A stretch of DNA of 64,000 nucleotides, taken from positions 372,001 to 436,000 of the forward strand of contig NZ_JAOCQD020000002.1 of assembly GCF_025290835.2 (NCBI RefSeq). The letters are read 5' to 3'. The notes beneath the pieces are model-generated. The model worked only from the letters and a program-made list of their open reading frames with translations. It did not search any database and was not told the origin of the DNA. The DNA comes from Aquabacterium sp. OR-4 (GTDB lineage Bacteria > Pseudomonadota > Gammaproteobacteria > Burkholderiales > Burkholderiaceae_C). Within the stretch, counting starts at the first letter, position 1. Every line of letters begins with the position of its first letter. Positions 9,701-16,704 of this stretch are shown here, in pieces. The position numbers and the translations under genes are program-made.

Positions 9701-10444
9701 GCGGTTCGACTTCGTACTGACAGTGCTGCCGCAAATCCCCGGGTGGGCTTCAGCGCGACGGAAGGCTATGTACGCACGGTCATAAAGCTTACAGAGTATT
9801 TGGAGACGCAAGACGGCACAGAAAACAACCAGTTCAGGGATCGGCTGTACAAGTCGGCGCGCAGCATGCTGGACACCTACGCGAGAGAGCAAGGGGTCAA
9901 CAAGGCAGACCACATTGCGGCGGTGGTGCTCGAATGCACCTATGTCAGGGCGATCCTGCCACCCACGAAGGTTCTGGCCTTGACGGTCCGCGCGGACTCC
10001 CCCACGGGTGACGAGCGCCTGACGTCGCTCAGCCGGTGCCTCCAGTGGCTGCGCCAAGCGGAGCAGGAAATGTTGTCCTTCAGCGGGCAGCCCGCCATAC
10101 GCGTGATGCTGTGCCGGGAGCGCATTTTCTGCCTGATAGATATGCTTAGGCGCTTGGCGGAGCATTTCGAAATCAAGAAGGTCCGAGTGAAGCGTCTGAT
10201 CGATGAAAGCGATGGCGCGCCGTTCAAGCCGCTCGTGGACATTCTGATCAACGACCTGCGCCAGTACCGCCATTTCATAGGGTTCATGAAGTCCTATTCA
10301 CCCGCAGCGCGCTACGTCATCGACGAGTGGACCCAGGATCGAGACCACCTGCTGAGCCTCGTCAAGAGCAGTGTGGAGAATTGGCGCGCCCACACCGGTG
10401 GGCCGTACAACCAAGCGCTCGACATGCTATCTACGCTCGAATAG
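6767..10444 (+). CDS. large protein with degenerate STAND/AAA-like NTPase core, function unknown
   Basis: This 1225-residue protein starts at ATG 6767, preceded by GGGAG; the frame is open further upstream but that start would cross the palindrome. Residues 1-230 are mixed helical with no recognised domain. Around residues 244-264, VTVSCEDNPTAGSRLATTLV sits where a P-loop would be but lacks the lysine. Residues 335-345 (VPTVFVLDGF) look like a Walker B strand, and FVIVGTPARQW (about 394) like a sensor strand. WQKLFLRALAMSETGLRRS (about 500) could begin a winged-helix. The C-terminal 700 residues are Leu/Ala/Arg-rich helices, possibly a repeat scaffold. There are no membrane segments. The architecture fits a large STAND-like sensor or an inactive ATPase, but no family is recognised. 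Codon use is more AT-tolerant than in the downstream core genes, suggesting transfer. Confidence 0.6.
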   Translation: MATSKHGTERSLSADDLMSMPSTKMLRETWARTLKAQALEPASVLARGDGKRLHPCYDANLGLNALARAVLLRNVLKTEIRRDHREPSPDAPWQIAIANRTHAFDLFSEKALGTDPSGWLHVDGDNTATLYGLNWRNKLCDGFNGPARVGGLNNWFGSRYRKHLPGGEMTAHLLFETRFSGANAIDNYIKFLLHGIYVPSANHTLSSFAPFNEADLERDPDRGAKLNRLLETVSKEDNGGQPIVTVSCEDNPTAGSRLATTLVCALGERMRSACYVPLVGHGQKGRLNDHGYRSVVEAIYRFVCGESSLVCSDTEHDEAELALMVRHIRRHIVTVPTVFVLDGFSPGVSAFPALISFIRDEPIDRVLRLLQHPDAGDWLGNAGGNLSAFRETYFVIVGTPARQWMEMHRQETVDLQFTARDENEVLGRANMARLREAVRSIRRQQRGGGWAGSESRLNAMSFLLRSGDLPVADDPREIEQLLFDRYWNDRKLKSWQKLFLRALAMSETGLRRSTSLQLFEAYSRLAREPGATNEDCEIPTTVGAEEFRKFIDDACNKTVSAPMLYEYGDGLEADSYDIFDFPSQAISRMTDCHPWITARSQKKDRWLQTVDFHDSSFKRLVLGTVTPNEAIIIRRILAELCLQNYRVRLRHTRTARRIDRRASRNLAEALLHGMMSIEPPRRAQTRAKGGKGSKSASPLPALPKFTQGEIPADPEAAFSFLYSAVFTEMLCDGDPTNISRTHGNGELQLELLMLMGGTTPVGAADRAITHPETSIRTPLWWTDARPEALRHLLAVASSAKRASRVEVLSPALAKIRQLHAKQPLTGLQLLAFRKLRLDLTLLTFDGRTEHKKSWAEALHAIVGCVHGPAAKQRSRRDASALLKALGKLKTDVRGLVVGQQLASRVSTQAIDQMVNLACENILEILPLRKLPKEALTVLTRAAWLESASGDRLDRQGDSLAAFQHNITSMAYFWLGKALAVRLRTDSAAANPRVGFSATEGYVRTVIKLTEYLETQDGTENNQFRDRLYKSARSMLDTYAREQGVNKADHIAAVVLECTYVRAILPPTKVLALTVRADSPTGDERLTSLSRCLQWLRQAEQEMLSFSGQPAIRVMLCRERIFCLIDMLRRLAEHFEIKKVRVKRLIDESDGAPFKPLVDILINDLRQYRHFIGFMKSYSPAARYVIDEWTQDRDHLLSLVKSSVENWRAHTGGPYNQALDMLSTLE

Positions 10445-11012
10445 CGCCGTAGGTATTGGGCGCGACGCGGCATCGTGTATGCCGGCACCTTCGGCGTGCA
10501 TCACGAAGTTGGCCTGCGGGAGCTGGACCAGCGCGTCGTTGAGGTCAAATGTTCCAGATGGTGCTGTCTTGCGAGCGGCGAGGGCAAGCGGAAGCCGGCG
10601 GCCACGGCGGGCATGCGGCGGATGAAGCGTCAGCGCCGACAGCGGCATCAAATCCTCTGTTCTCGGGGGTGACAGCGTGGGTGCCGCGCGGTAGAGCTTG
10701 GTCGGTACTTCGAGTTCTACAACGCGCGAAGGCCGCATCAGAGCCACGACCTCAGGTGAGCAGATGCCTCGCTACGACAAAGTGCAAGTGACAACTGCGC
10801 AAATCGACAATGTGCAATCTGATCGTTCCACCCTGGTTCGAAGCATTGCTCCGGTAACATCAAGATCGCCGCGCGAGGAGGATCGAAGTGCAAGCCGTTA
10901 CTTCCGTCGCGGTGCAAGAGATTGCTTCAAGTCACAGGCGTAGCAGTGCTAGGCCCCTTTGTCGTTTGTGGCCCCGATGCGGGCCTGTCCACGGCCCCGT
11001 GAAGTCACACCG
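10445..11012. other. intergenic scar region at the island edge
   Basis: These 568 bases contain no intact gene. The only recognisable coding trace is the IS3-type transposase tail at 10694-10759. Several short open frames exist on both strands, but none shows a family motif or a good ribosome-binding site. The stretch 10760-11012 is relatively AT-richer and probably holds the promoter of the small gene at 11013. I see no clear -10/-35 pair or attachment-site repeat. Confidence 0.5.
10694..10759 (+). pseudogene. C-terminal scrap of an IS3-family transposase (OrfB)
   Basis: The frame reads ELGRYFEFYNARRPHQSHDLR and then stops (TGA 10757-10759). The YFEFYN-RRPHQS block is the conserved C-terminal end of IS3/IS150-group OrfB integrases. 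Nothing of the catalytic core remains upstream in any frame. This is a short relic, useful as a marker that IS3 activity helped shape this boundary. Confidence 0.75.
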
Positions 11013-11231
11013 ATGCCTGCCCAAGATACCCACAAGATCGAGCTCGACGGCCTGCCCCTGGCCGAACTGCAGCGCCTGCTGGCGCAAACCGACGCCGCGA
11101 TTGCCGAGCGCCGGGTGGAAGAACTCAAGGTGCTGGCCGATGGCTTTGCGCGCAAGCTGGCGATGAACGGCTTCAGCGTGCGCGACGGCATCGACGCGCT
11201 GAAGCCCTACACCAAGATCAAGGGCTACTGA
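11013..11231 (+). CDS. small helical protein resembling the N-terminal domain of H-NS family proteins
   Basis: This 72-residue protein starts at ATG 11013. The segment LDGLPLAELQRLLAQTDAAI, followed by Arg/Glu-rich helix and FARKLAMNGFSVRDGID, resembles the oligomerisation helices of H-NS/StpA/MvaT-like nucleoid proteins. The C-terminal DNA-binding part, which normally has an aromatic-Asn-Pro loop and a Gly-Arg-Gly-Arg patch, is absent: the protein ends in YTKIKGY. It could be a stand-alone H-NS modulator (like truncated H-NST proteins) or simply an unrelated small coiled coil. It lies between horizontally acquired DNA and the core aminotransferase gene and points toward it (convergent). Confidence 0.5.
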   Translation: MPAQDTHKIELDGLPLAELQRLLAQTDAAIAERRVEELKVLADGFARKLAMNGFSVRDGIDALKPYTKIKGY

Positions 11232-11288
11232 GCACGCGCGGCGCCGGCGCCAGGCCGGCCCCACGCGCAGCCTGCGCCGGGCGGCCGA

Positions 11289-12494
11289 TCAGGCGCTCGC
11301 GCCGTCGGCCTTGAACATGGCCTTGATGCCGCGCACCGCCTGGCGGATGCGGCTTTCGTTCTCGATCAGCGCGAAGCGCACATGGTCGTCGCCATGGTCG
11401 CCAAAGCCGATGCCGGGCGACACGCAGACCTTGGCCTTGGCCAGCAGCTGGCGCGAGAACTCGAGCGAGCCCAGCGCCGCATAGGCGGGCGGAATCCGGG
11501 CCCAGATGTACATGCTGGCCTTGGGGCACGCCACCTCCCAGCCGGCCTCGCACAGGCCCTTGACCAGCACGTCGCGGCGTTTCTGGTACTGCGCGGCGAT
11601 GTCCTGCACGCACTGCTGATCGCCTTCCAGCGCGGCAATGGCGGCCACCTGCACCGGCGTGAAGCTGCCGTAGTCGTGGTAGCTCTTGATGCGCGCCAGC
11701 GCATGCACCAGATCGGCATTGCCCACCATGAAGCCGATGCGCCAGCCGGCCATGTTGTAGCTCTTGCTGAGGGTGAAGAACTCGACCGCCACGTCCTTGG
11801 CGCCCGGCACCTGCATGATGCTGGGCGCGCGCCAGCCGTCGAAGGTGATGTCGGCATAGGCCAGGTCGTGCACCACCAGGATCTCGTGCTTCTTCGCCAG
11901 CGCGATCACCCGCGCAAAGAAGTCGAGCTCCACGCATTGCGCGGTGGGGTTGCTGGGAAATCCCAGCACCATCATCTTGGGCTTGGGGTAGCTGCCGCGG
12001 ATGGTTTTTTCCAGCTCGGCGAAGAAGTCCACGCCGGGCACCATCGGGATGCTGCGGATGTCGGCGCCGGCGATCACCGCGCCGTAGATGTGGATCGGGT
12101 AGCTGGGATCGGGCACCAGCACGGTGTCGCCGCGGTCGAGCGTGGCCAGCATCAGGTGCGCCAGGCCTTCCTTGCTGCCGATGGTGACGATGGCTTCCTT
12201 GTCGGCGTCGATGGCCACGTCAAAGCGGCGCTGGTACCAGTGGCTGATGGCGCGGCGCAGGCGCGGAATGCCCTTGCTGGCGCTGTAGCCGTGGGTGTCG
12301 GGGCGCTGGGCCACCTCGGTGAGCTTGGCCACGATGTGCGCCGGTGTGGCGCCATCGGGGTTGCCCATGCTGAGGTCGATGATGTCTTCGCCACGGCGGC
12401 GCGCGGCCAGCTTGAGCTCGGCCGTGATGTTGAAGACATAGGGTGGCAGGCGGTCGATGCGGGCAAAGCGCCGCTGACCCGGGAGGGTGGACAT
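11289..12494 (-). CDS. alaC: AlaC-type alanine/pyruvate aminotransferase (PLP fold-type I)
   Basis: This 401-residue class I/II aminotransferase starts at the Met of [10 protein letters not shown]. It has the substrate-side motif SMGNPDG (about residues 42-48), [11 protein letters not shown] for cofactor and carboxylate binding, [10 protein letters not shown] (Asp for the pyridine nitrogen), and the Schiff-base lysine in [15 protein letters not shown] (about K244). The arginine that binds the substrate carboxylate is in [15 protein letters not shown]. The pattern matches AlaC, which transfers an amino group between glutamate and pyruvate in alanine synthesis. In many betaproteobacteria this gene precedes hom/thrC, but here its 3' side faces the island and its 5' side the injection-system operon, about 100 bp away with the same orientation. 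Confidence 0.88.
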   Translation of the reverse strand: MSTLPGQRRFARIDRLPPYVFNITAELKLAARRRGEDIIDLSMGNPDGATPAHIVAKLTEVAQRPDTHGYSASKGIPRLRRAISHWYQRRFDVAIDADKEAIVTIGSKEGLAHLMLATLDRGDTVLVPDPSYPIHIYGAVIAGADIRSIPMVPGVDFFAELEKTIRGSYPKPKMMVLGFPSNPTAQCVELDFFARVIALAKKHEILVVHDLAYADITFDGWRAPSIMQVPGAKDVAVEFFTLSKSYNMAGWRIGFMVGNADLVHALARIKSYHDYGSFTPVQVAAIAALEGDQQCVQDIAAQYQKRRDVLVKGLCEAGWEVACPKASMYIWARIPPAYAALGSLEFSRQLLAKAKVCVSPGIGFGDHGDDHVRFALIENESRIRQAVRGIKAMFKADGASA

Positions 12495-12598
12495 GGCAGT
12501 AACTTTCAACGTGAGCGCCCGGAACCGTCCGAGCGACGTTGGCCGCGCCTTGCGCGCGAACCGGTGGCCAGCATAGCCGATGGCGGCGCGCCAAGGGC

Positions 12599-14461
12599 TC
12601 AGGCGCTGCGGCCCTCCTTGGCCAGCTCGCGCGCGATGCCGCGCTGCAGGTCGTCGGCGCGGATCGTTTCGTCACCACGCTCCAGCGCCCACAGCGCGGC
12701 GTGCCGCGCCACATTGACGATGGCGCCGCCGCCCAGCGCATGCTGCTGCGCCAGGCGCGCCAGGTCGACCTCGGGCGCCAGCGCCAGGCGTGCAGGCAGG
12801 CTGCGCTGCCACAGCAGCAGGCGCTCCTCGGGCCGGGGCAGCGGAAAGTAGACGATGGCCTCGAAGCGCCGCGCAAAGGCCGGGTCGAGGTGGTCGCGCA
12901 GGTTGGTGGCCAGCACGGCGATGCCGTCGAAGGTCTCGATGCGCTGCAGCAGGTAGGCCACCTCCTGGTTGGCGTAGCGGTCGTGCGCGTCGCGGCCTTC
13001 GCTGCGCTTGCCGAACAGCGCGTCGGCCTCGTCAAAGAACAGGATCCAGCCCTTGTGCTCGGCCTGATCGAACACGCGCGCGAGGTTCTTCTCGGTCTCG
13101 CCGATGTACTTCGACACCACCAACGAGAGGTCGACCCGGTAGACCTCGCGGCCGTGCGAGGCCCCCAGCAGCGCGGCGGTGAGCGTCTTGCCGGTGCCCG
13201 GCGGGCCATGGAACAGCACGCGCAAGCCGGGCCGCAGCCGTGCGCCCAGGCCGGGCTCGGCGCGCAGGCGCTGGCCATGGCGCAGCCACAGGCCCAGCTC
13301 GTCGATCTGCGCCCGCGTGGCCGGGTGCAGCACCAGGTCGTGCCAGCCCAGCGCGGTGTGCAGCGGCTGCGCCGGAAAGTCGGGGCCCAGCGCCGGCCGG
13401 TGCGCCTGGCCGGTGCTGAGCCAGGCCAGGGCATCGGGCGACAAGCGCAAGACGCCCTTCAGCGCCGACAGCGCACGCTCGGGCGGCTCGAGCCGCAGCA
13501 CCTGGTGCTGGGCAAACCAGTGCCCGCGGTCGAACAGCGCCTGCAGCGCCAGGCGCTGGGCCAGGTCGGTGCCGGCCCACAAAAACTGCAGCGTCTCAGC
13601 CGTGGGCAGGAAGTCGCCGTTGGCATCGCGCTGGCCGCCAAACTCGGTGAACTGGCGCCCGAAGGTGTCGTTGCGGGTGTGAAACACATCCAGCAGCTGC
13701 GGCCGCAGGTGCGGCGCCAGCGCCAGCGCCAGCGCCACCCGCTCGGCCAGGCCGCCCACGTGCCGCGCCAGCAGGCTGGCCAGGGGGGTGACGATGGGGC
13801 TGTTGCGGGGGTCGGCGGGGGCCGCGGCGATGCTGGTGGCGTTGGCGTTGGCGTTGGCGTTGGCGTTGGCGTTGGCGTTGGCGTTGGCGTTGGCGTTGGC
13901 GTTGGCGTTGGCGTTGGCGTTGGCGTTGGCGTCGGAGCCGGCATAGGCGCTCGCGCTGTCGCGGGGGTTGCCGAAGGTGTGGGCACCGATGCCGTCCATG
14001 GTGCGCCCCACGCCTGGCTTGCCCGCCGCGGCGTCCGTCGCACGCGCCGCACCCGCCGTACCCGCTGCCTCGGGCGCGGGCCAGGCCAGTGGCGGTGGCT
14101 GCAGATCGGCGCGCTGGGCGGCCAGTGGCTCGGCCGTGGATGGCGCGCGGGTGGCGTCAGGCGCATCGGCCGCGCCAGCCTGATCGGCCGCCTCGACCGA
14201 ACCGGCGAAGTGCTGTTGAAAGCGTGCCTCGATCAGCCGGGCCAGCCATTGCAGCTCCTGCTCCAGCCCGTGGGCGATGGCGGATGCCGTGGCCCGCTCG
14301 GATGGGTCGGCCGCCGCGGATGCGGCGACGTGCAACGGCGCCGCGGCTGGCCCCGGCGCTGCAGCGGGCCCTGGAGCCAACTCTGGCGCCACCTCTTGCG
14401 CCACCTCTGGCGACAGCGCGGCAGCGGCCACCGCAGGGCGCGGGCGCGGCCCCACGCTCAC
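12599..14461 (-). CDS. eCIS AAA+ ATPase (Afp15/Pvc15-like)
   Basis: This 620-residue protein starts at a GTG overlapping the stop of the tape-measure gene (GTGA). The N-terminal 250 residues are an Ala/Pro-rich, probably disordered stretch that includes 15 Ala-Asn dipeptides (about residues 178-207). The AAA+ domain follows, with Walker A GPPGTGKT (about 419-426), Walker [16 protein letters not shown] (about 472-486), a sensor region ([20 protein letters not shown]) and a C-terminal helical lid. In Afp and PVC particles this protein is the last structural-operon gene; it is needed for assembly or cargo loading rather than firing. It should not be confused with ClpV, because it has a single AAA module and sits in an eCIS operon. 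It is the terminal gene of the operon. Confidence 0.88.
   Translation of the reverse strand: MSVGPRPRPAVAAAALSPEVAQEVAPELAPGPAAAPGPAAAPLHVAASAAADPSERATASAIAHGLEQELQWLARLIEARFQQHFAGSVEAADQAGAADAPDATRAPSTAEPLAAQRADLQPPPLAWPAPEAAGTAGAARATDAAAGKPGVGRTMDGIGAHTFGNPRDSASAYAGSDANANANANANANANANANANANANANANANATSIAAAPADPRNSPIVTPLASLLARHVGGLAERVALALALAPHLRPQLLDVFHTRNDTFGRQFTEFGGQRDANGDFLPTAETLQFLWAGTDLAQRLALQALFDRGHWFAQHQVLRLEPPERALSALKGVLRLSPDALAWLSTGQAHRPALGPDFPAQPLHTALGWHDLVLHPATRAQIDELGLWLRHGQRLRAEPGLGARLRPGLRVLFHGPPGTGKTLTAALLGASHGREVYRVDLSLVVSKYIGETEKNLARVFDQAEHKGWILFFDEADALFGKRSEGRDAHDRYANQEVAYLLQRIETFDGIAVLATNLRDHLDPAFARRFEAIVYFPLPRPEERLLLWQRSLPARLALAPEVDLARLAQQHALGGGAIVNVARHAALWALERGDETIRADDLQRGIARELAKEGRSA
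13841..13930 (-). repeat. hexanucleotide microsatellite, 15 perfect units (GTTGGC on the plus strand)
   Basis: Fifteen uninterrupted copies of GTTGGC on the plus strand encode Ala-Asn dipeptides in the N-terminal linker of the AAA+ ATPase. Because the unit is a multiple of three, slippage would change linker length without shifting the frame. Confidence 0.97.
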
Positions 14462-16704
14462 CACTCGACGGCCAGCAGGGCTGGCATCCAGGGCAGGCGC
14501 ACCTGCGCCACGCACCAGGGGAAGCGGTCGCGCACCATGTCGTAGGGGGCACGCTCGACGCGCAGCAGCCAGTGGTCGTCGCGCACACCCAGGTGGCCCG
14601 GCCGCCACAGAAAGCTGGCGCAGAAGGCTGGCACCGTGATAGCCCGCAGGATGGGCGCCTGCGCGATGGCCGCCTGCAGCAGCAGATCGCCCTCGGCCAG
14701 CGCGGCCGCGCCAAGCCCCGCCGTGGCCGGCAGGGGCGCCTCGGGCGACAGGCCGCACAAGAGCTTGGCCAGCGGCAGCAGGTGCTCGGGGGCCACGGCT
14801 TCGGCGTCGTCGCCAACCTCGGGGGTGTTGGGTAACGCGGACTGGGCTTCGCCGTCAGCGCCATCAACGCCGTCAACGCCGTCGTGATCGCCATCGCCAT
14901 CGCCATCGCCGTCATCACCATCGGCCTTGTCGGCCCGGCCGGGCCTGGCGACCACCACCAGGCCCTGCGCGCCTGCCGGCGCCGGTGCGGCGGCGCGCCG
15001 GGCCGCGCCGGCACGCGCCAGGCCGTGCAGCAGCAGGGCCGCGCCGGCCGCATGCGCGGGCGAGCGAAACTGCCGCCCGGCCTGTGGCCCCTCGGTTTGC
15101 AACAGATCCAGCCGCGCCATGAAGGCCGGCAGAAACGGCCACAGCAGCACCAGGCCGGCATCCAGCACTGCCAGTTGCTCGCTGCTGGCAAAGCGCCGGT
15201 CGATGGCGCCCGCGGCCGGCGCGGGGCTTGCACGCGCCTCGGCGCTGCGCAGCGCCGCTCCCAGCCGGCCCAGCGTGGCAGCGTCAAGCGCCGCCCCGGA
15301 GGCTGCCTCGGATGCCGACACCGTGGCCACCGCCGAGGCCGGCGATGGCTGGGCGGCGGTGGCTGCGGCCCGGCGCGCGGCCCAGGCCAGGCGATCGCGC
15401 CAGCTGGCCGGCAGGCGGCCCTGGCCCAGGGCCTGCAGCGCCAGCTCGGCCAGGGCCCGCCAGCCGGCATCGTCCAGGCCGGCCAGCGCGGCAGCCGCAG
15501 CCGCCCCGGCGGGTTGGCGGCGCAGGCCCGTTGCGGCCGCCTGGCGCATCGGCAGCGGCCAGTCGGCCCAGTGCTGGTGCAGCACCTGCAGCAACTGCGC
15601 CGCGGCGGCGCCGGCGGGCAAGGCCCCGGCCCAGCGCAGCAGCTCGGCCGGCGCGCCATCGGCCGCGTGACGGGTCGTTGGGTCGCCGGCTGGCGCAGCG
15701 GCACCAGCGGCACCAGCGGCGGCCGGGCGGCCGTGCAGGCCGGCATCCACCAAGGCCTGCCACCAGGCAGAGGCGTCCGCACCTGGCCCCGCCGCCGCGC
15801 CGCCGCCGCCCTGCGCTGCCAACGGCTGGGCCAGCTGCAGATCAAAGCTGCGGCGCCAGGCCGCGCGCAGGGTCTGGGCCGGCAGCGCCGCCGCGGCGGC
15901 CAGCGCGTCCACCAAGGCCGCCAGGGCGGCCGCATCGGGCCAGCCGCCGCGGCGGCCGCGGCCTGCGCCTGCCGCGTGGTCAACGCGCCCATCCGGCGCC
16001 CGGCCGCGCGCCGCCAGCGGCAACATCAGGGCCCACCAGGCGCTGCCCAGCGGGCCGGCCGCCGCGCCGCAGTGCCGGCCGGCATCGGCCAGGGCCCGAT
16101 GCCAGGCCCGCCACAAGGCGCCGGCACCCGGCGGCAACAGCGCATCCAGCCAGGCGGCGCGCTGGGCCGGGGTGGCGCTGGCCAGCAGGCGCTGCCAGGC
16201 GGCGGCCGCAGCGCCGGCCGCGGCGCCACCGCCGGCCAGGCCCAGATCGCGCAGGGCCTGGGCGGCGCGGGCGTGCTCGAGCACGCGTTGCAGCGCCTCG
16301 GCCACCAGGCCGCTGGCCGCCAGATCGGCCCACCAGGGCACGCTGCCGCTGTCGATGAACTGCGCCAGCAGCTCGCGATCGGCCTGGTGCGGATCGGTGG
16401 CCTGCAGCGTGGCGGCCAGGGCCGGGCGCAGGCGGTCTTCGAGGCGCAGCGCCAGGGCCTGGGCCCAGTCGTCATCCACCCCCCGGGCCTGGGCGCCCGA
16501 CAGCGGCACGGCGCCGAGATCGAGTACCAGCTGCTCGGTGCGCCACAGCGCACCCGGCCCGTCGAGCGCGGCGCAGGCCCGCTCGATCACCGGCAGCAGG
16601 TGGCGCCGGGCCATGTCACCCAGGTGGGCACGCAGTGGCGCGTCGGTGCCGGGCGGGCAACCTTGGAGCTCGATCACCTGGCGCAGGATGCGGTGCCGGC
16701 TCAC
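14458..16704 (-). CDS. eCIS tape-measure protein (CIS_TMP, Afp14/Pvc14-like)
   Basis: This 748-residue protein starts at a GTG that overlaps the stop of the Afp12-like gene (GTGA). Its opening SRHRILRQVIELQGCPPG and the following AHLGDMARRHLLPVIERAC match the signature start of CIS tape-measure proteins, which set the length of the tube and sheath. The body is Ala/Leu-rich and helical, with repeated blocks of about 200 residues (for example VLDAGLVLLWPFLPAFMARL and ENLLPL-like LLPLAKLLCGLSPEAPLP) typical of the family's C-terminal domain. A low-complexity Asp-Gly stretch lies around residues 590-620. The protein ends in the conserved LRVERAPYDMV and PFCW-like PWCVAQVRLPWMP block. It acts inside the tube before firing. 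Confidence 0.85.
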   Translation of the reverse strand: MSRHRILRQVIELQGCPPGTDAPLRAHLGDMARRHLLPVIERACAALDGPGALWRTEQLVLDLGAVPLSGAQARGVDDDWAQALALRLEDRLRPALAATLQATDPHQADRELLAQFIDSGSVPWWADLAASGLVAEALQRVLEHARAAQALRDLGLAGGGAAAGAAAAAWQRLLASATPAQRAAWLDALLPPGAGALWRAWHRALADAGRHCGAAAGPLGSAWWALMLPLAARGRAPDGRVDHAAGAGRGRRGGWPDAAALAALVDALAAAAALPAQTLRAAWRRSFDLQLAQPLAAQGGGGAAAGPGADASAWWQALVDAGLHGRPAAAGAAGAAAPAGDPTTRHAADGAPAELLRWAGALPAGAAAAQLLQVLHQHWADWPLPMRQAAATGLRRQPAGAAAAAALAGLDDAGWRALAELALQALGQGRLPASWRDRLAWAARRAAATAAQPSPASAVATVSASEAASGAALDAATLGRLGAALRSAEARASPAPAAGAIDRRFASSEQLAVLDAGLVLLWPFLPAFMARLDLLQTEGPQAGRQFRSPAHAAGAALLLHGLARAGAARRAAAPAPAGAQGLVVVARPGRADKADGDDGDGDGDGDHDGVDGVDGADGEAQSALPNTPEVGDDAEAVAPEHLLPLAKLLCGLSPEAPLPATAGLGAAALAEGDLLLQAAIAQAPILRAITVPAFCASFLWRPGHLGVRDDHWLLRVERAPYDMVRDRFPWCVAQVRLPWMPALLAVEW
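14850..14925 (-). repeat. Asp-Gly-coding hexamer-rich tract in the tape-measure gene
   Basis: The plus strand shows runs of GCCATC and GCCGTC hexamers that encode an Asp-Gly/Asp-Val-Asp-Gly stretch. The units are imperfect at the edges. The tract lies in a predicted loop of the tape-measure protein and keeps the reading frame. Confidence 0.85.

Noticed and set aside
10445..10690. Small gene candidates in the island edge (frames of 60-110 codons on both strands)
   Set aside because: None has a ribosome-binding site, a recognisable motif or codon use like a gene; they are probably noise around the IS3 scrap.
13841..13930. CRISPR array or other spaced repeat
   Set aside because: The units are 6 bases, back to back and in-frame inside a coding region; there are no spacers.
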